A stretch of 9,577 nt of DNA from Ruminococcus sp. (GTDB taxonomy: Bacteria; Bacillota; Clostridia; Oscillospirales; Ruminococcaceae): positions 1 through 9,577 of the forward strand of contig JAILFF010000342.1 of NCBI GenBank assembly GCA_024697705.1. Reading direction: 5' to 3'. The position numbers and the translations under genes were made by a program. This document shows positions 6,189 through 9,577 of the stretch, piece by piece (position 1 is the stretch's first letter; the number at the start of each line of letters is the position of its first letter). Below the pieces are notes generated by a model. It had not been told where the DNA came from. It did not search any database and was given only the letters and a program-made list of their open reading frames with translations.

Positions 6189-6764
6189 TTACACCGCTTC
6201 TCTGCCAAGCGCGAAAGCCTTTTTGTTAAGCTCCAGGAACTTTGCGGGAACGCACTGTTCGAGAGCCGTCTGCCATACGCTTTCCTCGAAGGGCAGCTTC
6301 TTTGAAACAACGCCCATGAGAACGACGTTTGCCGCCTTGGCAGTCCCCGCCTGCTCAGCGAGAGCGAGCGCGGGAGCGGCTGTCACCTCTACGCCCATAG
6401 CCTCTATCTTGCTTAAGATATTCTCGGGATAGACCGCAGCCCCCGTGATAACGGGCATCGGGTCGAGCATCTGGTCGGAGGTAACGATCTTGCCGCCCTT
6501 TTTGAGATAGGGCAGCCATCTTGCACATTCGAGCTGCTCAAAGCTGATTATCAGATCGGCTTCGCCAAGCTCCACGACGGGGGAATATACCTTCTCGCCG
6601 TACTTGACGTAGGTAACTACCGATCCGCCGCGCTGGCTCATGCCGTGAACCTCGCTTACCTTAACGTCGAATCCCTCGGCAAGAAAAACGCTGCCGAGTA
6701 TGCGCGAGGCAAGCAGTGTGCCCTGTCCGCCCACGCCGACTATCATAATTGATTTAGTTTCCAT
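6189..6764 (-). CDS. iorB: Indolepyruvate:ferredoxin oxidoreductase, beta subunit
   Basis: A 191-residue IorB, normal length, of the pyruvate:ferredoxin oxidoreductase gamma-domain type. It pairs with IorA to convert aryl-pyruvates (indole-, phenyl-, hydroxyphenylpyruvate) and CoA to aryl-acetyl-CoA, CO2 and reduced ferredoxin, reversibly, in the cytosol. The family signature is clear: G-V-G-G-Q-G (10-15) near the start and V-H-G-M-S-Q-R-G-G-S-V (39-49), followed by a Rossmann-like core. The ribosome binding site AAGGAG lies within the last codons of the upstream membrane-protein gene, which stops 6 bases before the ATG, so translation is coupled. IorA and IorB are usually adjacent, but here two small genes separate them. 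The last 20 codons lie inside a 61-bp repeat whose second copy is downstream of the next gene. TAA in this copy replaces TGA in the other. Confidence 0.95.
   Translation of the reverse strand: METKSIMIVGVGGQGTLLASRILGSVFLAEGFDVKVSEVHGMSQRGGSVVTYVKYGEKVYSPVVELGEADLIISFEQLECARWLPYLKKGGKIVTSDQMLDPMPVITGAAVYPENILSKIEAMGVEVTAAPALALAEQAGTAKAANVVLMGVVSKKLPFEESVWQTALEQCVPAKFLELNKKAFALGREAV
6191..6251 (-). repeat. 61-bp direct repeat, right copy (iorB 3' end)
   Basis: The functional copy: the last 20 codons of iorB and the T of its TAA stop. It matches 5334-5394 at every base. The stop codon itself spans the repeat edge, its last two bases coming from the inserted segment. The insertion therefore preserved a full-length IorB. 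Confidence 0.97.
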
Positions 6765-6770
6765 TATATC

Positions 6771-6989
6771 TTACTCCTTGTGTAAGTCTTTGTTATCTTT
6801 ATTATCCGTATAGTTTACGCCGTTCATTTCAGCCCAAAGGCGCTTTTCGGCTTCGCGCTTTTCCTCCTCGCTCATGTAGAGATCGGGGCGCACGCGGCGG
6901 AGGATAAACCCCACCGCGCCGATTATCAGCGCTATCACCACAAACGGTATGCCGAACGCGCAGCAGAGAAGTATTGTTTGTTCGTCCAT
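6771..6989 (-). CDS. Small single-pass membrane protein
   Basis: A 72-residue protein I do not recognise. Residues about 5-28 are one hydrophobic helix. A basic pair R-R-V-R follows it, and the remainder is a charged, Glu/Lys-rich cytoplasmic tail (positive-inside rule: N-terminus out, C-terminus in). The frame stays open further upstream, but the ATG at 6989 has AAAGGAG about 5-6 bases before it and gives a chain that starts right at the membrane helix. Its end carries the ribosome binding site of iorB. It stands between the two subunit genes of an oxidoreductase. A role in anchoring or regulating the complex is conceivable but nothing in the sequence shows it. Confidence 0.75.
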   Translation of the reverse strand: MDEQTILLCCAFGIPFVVIALIIGAVGFILRRVRPDLYMSEEEKREAEKRLWAEMNGVNYTDNKDNKDLHKE

Positions 6990-7020
6990 GCCGCTCCTTT
7001 CAATAATTACGGATATCGGT

Positions 7021-7431
7021 TCAGCCGTTCTTCTTGTAAACCGTAATGATATCGAAGATACCTTCCTGATCGTCATCGCCGTCCGCATAGCCCGTTACGA
7101 CCGCTTCTTTTGATTTTAGAATATCCGCGTATTTGCCCTCGTTAAGATATTTTGTTATCATTTCACACACATCATCGCGGACGGTGCGCCAGTCATCGGG
7201 GAGATCATAGCCTTTCATTCTGAAAGCCGGCTGACGGTTTCCCCATATTTCGGTTATCAGCCATTCTTCGTCGTCGGGGTCATATTCCTCTGTGCCGATA
7301 AGCTCGATACCGACATAGTTTTCATCTTCATCAATAAAAAGATTAAAAGCTAACGCGGCTGTCTGTTCGAGCGGCAGGGCTTTGCCGAACTCTTTATCTG
7401 TCCATTTTTCAAAACGCCTGTAATTATCCAT
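7021..7431 (-). CDS. Hypothetical acidic protein
   Basis: I do not recognise this 136-residue protein. It is acidic and rich in Asp, Glu and aromatics, with clusters such as D-P-D-D-E-E-W and D-G-D-D-D-Q-E. It has no signal peptide or membrane helix. Two starts are possible. A TTG at 7440 overlaps iorA by 8 bases. An ATG at 7431 lies one base after the iorA TGA. I prefer the ATG. There is no good Shine-Dalgarno sequence, so translation would depend on termination-reinitiation from iorA. One 60-base line of the gene (7321-7380) counts 43% GC, between the GIY-YIG gene and the ior genes. Its style (small, acidic, soluble) resembles the other two passengers of this operon, but I see no clear homology among them. 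Confidence 0.75.
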   Translation of the reverse strand: MDNYRRFEKWTDKEFGKALPLEQTAALAFNLFIDEDENYVGIELIGTEEYDPDDEEWLITEIWGNRQPAFRMKGYDLPDDWRTVRDDVCEMITKYLNEGKYADILKSKEAVVTGYADGDDDQEGIFDIITVYKKNG

Positions 7432-7432
7432 A

Positions 7433-9160
7433 TCAGTCAACGATAGCGTTCAGCTTGCAAAGCTCCTTGCAGATACCGCAGCCCACGCACAGCGTGTGGT
7501 CGATAACGCTCTTCTTGTCCTTTATCGAAATAGCGGGGCAGCCTACCTTTAAGCACTGCTTGCAGCCCACGCACTTGTCGGTGTCAACGTGTACGGGCGG
7601 ATTGTGCTTAACATATTTCAGCAGAGCGCAGGGACGGCGTGAGATGATAACGGACGGCTCGTCCTTTGCAAGCTCCTCCTCGATGACCTTCTTTGTTTCA
7701 GCCATGTGGTAGGGATCGACTACGCGCACGCTCTTTATGCCGATAGCCTTTACAAGCGCTTCGAGGTTGACAGCCGCAGCGGGGTCGCCCTTTAAGTTCT
7801 TTCCGGTGGTCGGGTTCTGCTGATGACCCGTCATGCCTGTAATAGAGTTATCAAGAATGATAGTCGTTGTATTAGTGGCGTTATAAGCGACGTTCACAAG
7901 ACCCGTCATACCGCTGTGCATGAAGGTCGAATCGCCGATAACGGCTACCGCCTTGCCTGCCATAGCGCCGCCCGAAGCCTTATTGAAGCCGTGCAGAGCG
8001 CTTATCGAAGCACCCATGCAGATAGTGGTGTCCATAGCGTTCAGCGGAGCAGCCGCGCCGAGAGTATAGCAGCCGATGTCGCCCGAAACGTAAACGCCGA
8101 GCTGCGACAGGCAGTAGAACAGACCTCTGTGAGGACATCCCGCGCACATAACGGGAGGTCTTACGGGAACGTCCTCGCCGAAGGTCATGACCTCGGGTTC
8201 CTCGCCGAGAAGCGCCTTTCTTACAACCGCCTGCGAAATTTCAAACTCGCGGGGGAATACCTCCTTGCCGATAACGTCGATGCCGTTCTTCTTGCAGTGG
8301 GTCTCGATGATATCGTCAAGCTCTTCGATAACGTATACCTTGTCGCACTTGGCGGAGAAATCCTTTATAATATCGAGCGGCAGCGGGTTCACCATGCCGA
8401 GCTTTAAGTAGCTTGCCTTGTCGCCCATTGCTTCTTTGGCGTATACGTAGCAGTCGCCCGCCGTGATAATGCCTATCGAGGTGTCGTTGTACTCTACTCT
8501 GTTGAGCGGGGAGGTCTCGGCAAACTTAGCGGCGTCGCGGAGCTTCTGTTCAACAACGGGGTGACGCTTTTTCGCGAAGCCCGGCATCATAACGAACTTA
8601 GACGGAGTCTTAACGTAGGGCTTTGCTTCGGGAACTACTCTGTCGCAAAGCTCGACGGAAGACTGCGAGTGCGCTATGCGGGTAGTCAGGCGCACTATAA
8701 CGGGGCAGTCGAATTTCTCCGAAAGCTCGAACGCCTGTTTGGTGAAGTCCTTGCACTCCTGCGAGTCGGAGGGTTCGAGCATCAGCACCTTTGAAGCGAT
8801 AGCGTGATGGCGGGAATCCTGCTCGTTCTGCGAGGAATGAAGACCCGGGTCATCGGCAACGCAGACCACCATACCGCCGTTCACGCCGGTATAGCCTGCG
8901 GTGTAGAGCGGGTCGGCTGCAACGTTCAGACCGACGTGCTTCATGCCGCAAAAGCTTCTTTTGCCCGCGATAGAAGCGCCGAGAGCGGCTTCCATAGCGA
9001 CCTTTTCATTGGGAGCCCATTCGGCGTACATCTCTTCAAACTTAGCCGCGAACTCGGTAACTTCGGTCGAGGGAGTTCCGGGATAAGAGGAAACGAACTC
9101 ACAGCCGGCTTCATAGAGACCGCGTGCGAAGGCTTCGTTTCCGATCATTAATTTTTTCAT
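7433..9160 (-). CDS. iorA: Indolepyruvate:ferredoxin oxidoreductase, alpha subunit
   Basis: The 575-residue catalytic subunit. The N-terminal pyrimidine-binding domain starts with the typical G-N-E-A-F-A-R-G and has Y-P-G-T-P-S-T-E-V (26-34). The C-A-G-C-P-H-R-G motif (339-346) leads into the thiamine-diphosphate pyrophosphate domain, with G-D-I-G-C-Y-T-L-G (360-368) and the metal-binding segment running from G-D-S-T (409-412) to D-N (437-438). The C-terminal ferredoxin-like domain has eight cysteines, C530, C533, C536, C541 and C558, C561, C564, C568, for two [4Fe-4S] clusters. The enzyme oxidatively decarboxylates aryl-pyruvates with IorB. It is oxygen sensitive in known cases, so the host is expected to be an anaerobe. 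A TTG at 9181 opens the frame earlier, but it lies beside the ribosome binding site (AAAGGA). The ATG at 9160, about 12 bases after that site, gives the standard IorA N-terminus. It is the first gene of the operon. Confidence 0.96.
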   Translation of the reverse strand: MKKLMIGNEAFARGLYEAGCEFVSSYPGTPSTEVTEFAAKFEEMYAEWAPNEKVAMEAALGASIAGKRSFCGMKHVGLNVAADPLYTAGYTGVNGGMVVCVADDPGLHSSQNEQDSRHHAIASKVLMLEPSDSQECKDFTKQAFELSEKFDCPVIVRLTTRIAHSQSSVELCDRVVPEAKPYVKTPSKFVMMPGFAKKRHPVVEQKLRDAAKFAETSPLNRVEYNDTSIGIITAGDCYVYAKEAMGDKASYLKLGMVNPLPLDIIKDFSAKCDKVYVIEELDDIIETHCKKNGIDVIGKEVFPREFEISQAVVRKALLGEEPEVMTFGEDVPVRPPVMCAGCPHRGLFYCLSQLGVYVSGDIGCYTLGAAAPLNAMDTTICMGASISALHGFNKASGGAMAGKAVAVIGDSTFMHSGMTGLVNVAYNATNTTTIILDNSITGMTGHQQNPTTGKNLKGDPAAAVNLEALVKAIGIKSVRVVDPYHMAETKKVIEEELAKDEPSVIISRRPCALLKYVKHNPPVHVDTDKCVGCKQCLKVGCPAISIKDKKSVIDHTLCVGCGICKELCKLNAIVD

Positions 9161-9184
9161 GATGAAAAACAGTCCTTTCAAGTC

Positions 9185-9214
9185 GTGATAGATATATTAT
9201 ATCACTTTTTGTGA
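9185..9214. promoter_or_regulatory. Candidate operator palindromes over the ior promoter
   Basis: GTGATA (9185-9190), nine bases, TATCAC (9200-9205) forms an inverted repeat covering the -10 box and start site. A second one, TCAC-TTTTT-GTGA (9202-9214), lies in the spacer. Three GTGA/TCAC half-sites in 30 bases suggest a repressor site. The arms are short and AT-rich, so chance is a real alternative. Confidence 0.35.
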
Positions 9215-9224
9215 GCATTTTCAA
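9196..9224 (-). promoter_or_regulatory. Sigma-A promoter of the ior operon
   Basis: On the minus strand, -35 TTGAAA (9219-9224), a 17-base spacer, and a perfect -10 TATAAT (9196-9201) preceded by TGA, an extended -10. Transcription should start near 9189, leaving a leader of about 30 bases before the iorA ATG, too short for a riboswitch. Confidence 0.88.
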
Positions 9225-9230
9225 GTAGTT

Positions 9231-9263
9231 TTGGATAAAAAAACGGCAGAGAAAAACTCTGCC
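9231..9263 (-). terminator. Intrinsic terminator for a transcript entering from the right
   Basis: A perfect 7-bp stem GGCAGAG (9245-9251) and CTCTGCC (9257-9263) with an AAAAA loop. On the minus strand it is followed by GTTTTTTT (9244-9237), giving a standard terminator that ends just upstream of the ior promoter. No T-run follows on the plus strand. Its gene must lie beyond the window edge, because no supportable gene sits between. Confidence 0.8.
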
Positions 9264-9289
9264 TAAAAAAAGAAAATAAGCCGATAAAA

Positions 9290-9356
9290 ACCCGCGAAGC
9301 GGAACCGGGGTCAAGGGGCTTCGCCCCTTGCGGGGGTATGGGGGCAGCGCCCCCAT
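9290..9356. repeat. Multi-hairpin GC-rich intergenic repeat
   Basis: Successive hairpins: CCGC-GAA-GCGG (9292-9302), CAAGGGGC-TTC-GCCCCTTG (9312-9330) and ATGGGGGC-AGC-GCCCCCAT (9338-9356). The two long stems are perfect 8-bp arms. Blocks of this type, which on the other strand read as CCCC-rich hairpins near gene ends, are widespread in Ruminococcus-like genomes (recalled, not searched). I regard it as a dispersed element, not a gene. Confidence 0.6.
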
Positions 9357-9360
9357 TAAA

Positions 9361-9577
9361 ATCAAGCCGCGCATCGTTAAGCTGACCGCCTTGCAGAACT
9401 GTTCGCGCGGCTTGCCTTCCTTTGTGCGAAGTGAGCGGCAGCGAACCGCACGAACGCAGTTCGTGCCGCGGTCTGTGCGGTCAGCACTTTCTTATCGGTG
9501 GGGCAGAGCGCGGTTCTGCACTTTCCGAACGACGGGGCAAGGTGCAATCTTTTCGCGAAAATCGCTGCGCTCTTTCG
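9361..9577. other. Gene-free, repeat-rich right edge
   Basis: There is no supportable gene. The stretch holds a perfect 10-bp inverted repeat (9363-9372 with 9405-9414, 32-base loop), a 9-bp one (9381-9389 with 9477-9485), an 8-bp one (9392-9399 with 9513-9520), the GCACGAAC-GCA-GTTCGTGC palindrome (9448-9466) and a 12-base perfect palindrome TTTTCGCGAAAA (9550-9561). Two partly matching copies beginning GCACTTTC start at 9484 and 9518. One minus-strand frame is open from the edge to a stop at 9377, but its Ala/Arg-rich translation runs through the palindromes and looks spurious. Confidence 0.5.

Noticed and set aside
5334..6251. Reading the 61-bp direct repeat as a CRISPR or simple tandem repeat
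   Set aside because: There are only two copies, 857 bp apart, they encode the end of a neighbouring gene, and the intervening sequence is a coding gene.
2818..7440. Possible duplicated gene ends at the other insertion junctions (paaK-DUF1877, hypothetical-ACT, iorA-iorB)
   Set aside because: I compared the 3' ends of paaK and iorA with the sequence at the far side of each inserted pair by eye and found no copies. Only the iorB end is duplicated.
9111..9374. An 87-codon minus-strand frame covering the start of iorA and the multi-hairpin repeat
   Set aside because: It overlaps iorA in another frame, spans a promoter and a terminator, and its Pro/Arg/Gly-rich part is just the translated hairpin repeat.
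9377..9577. A minus-strand frame open from the right edge for 66 codons
   Set aside because: No start is visible, the composition is Ala/Arg-rich, and it passes through several perfect inverted repeats. A real gene tail cannot be excluded, but the sequence does not support one.

Overview
The window looks like part of the chromosome of an anaerobic Firmicute, probably a Clostridia/Oscillospiraceae (Ruminococcus-like) gut bacterium. The basis is strong GGAGG-type ribosome binding sites, a textbook sigma-A promoter, moderate GC content, an oxygen-sensitive ferredoxin-dependent oxidoreductase, and GC-rich palindromic intergenic repeats of the kind common in that group. The family-level placement is inference.

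Layout. Positions 1-427 carry no convincing gene, only palindromic repeats and a weak promoter. Two plus-strand genes follow: a GNAT acetyltransferase (428-883) and, 7 bases later, the tRNA-modifying GTPase MnmE (891-2264). A strong hairpin (2331-2359) lies between these and a long convergent minus-strand operon that fills 2383-9160. In transcription order (right to left) the operon is: iorA, a 136-aa unknown acidic protein, a 72-aa single-pass membrane protein, iorB, a GIY-YIG nuclease-domain protein, paaK (aryl-acetate CoA ligase), a DUF1877/YfbM-family protein, a 144-aa unknown acidic protein, and a tandem-ACT protein. It is driven by a clear promoter at 9196-9224. Just upstream is an intrinsic terminator for a transcript entering from the right, then a hairpin-rich gene-free stretch to the window edge.

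Function. IorA+IorB form indolepyruvate:ferredoxin oxidoreductase (aryl-pyruvate + CoA + oxidised ferredoxin <-> aryl-acetyl-CoA + CO2 + reduced ferredoxin). PaaK interconverts aryl-acetyl-CoA and aryl-acetate, and the ACT protein probably senses an amino acid. The iorA-iorB-paaK-ACT set is a known aromatic amino-acid module of anaerobes. It can run towards aryl-acetates (fermentation) or towards aromatic amino acids (salvage of aryl-acetates).

Most notable observation. The AT-rich GIY-YIG gene sits between two identical 61-bp direct repeats (5334-5394 and 6191-6251). The repeat is exactly the last 20 codons of iorB plus the first base of its stop codon. Both copies complete an in-frame stop (TAA in the functional iorB, TGA in the downstream remnant). 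The segment therefore reads as an 857-bp, single-gene insertion into the 3' end of iorB that carried or created a replacement gene end. No integrase or transposase is visible. Accessory genes also occupy two other junctions of the same operon, but no flanking duplications were found there.
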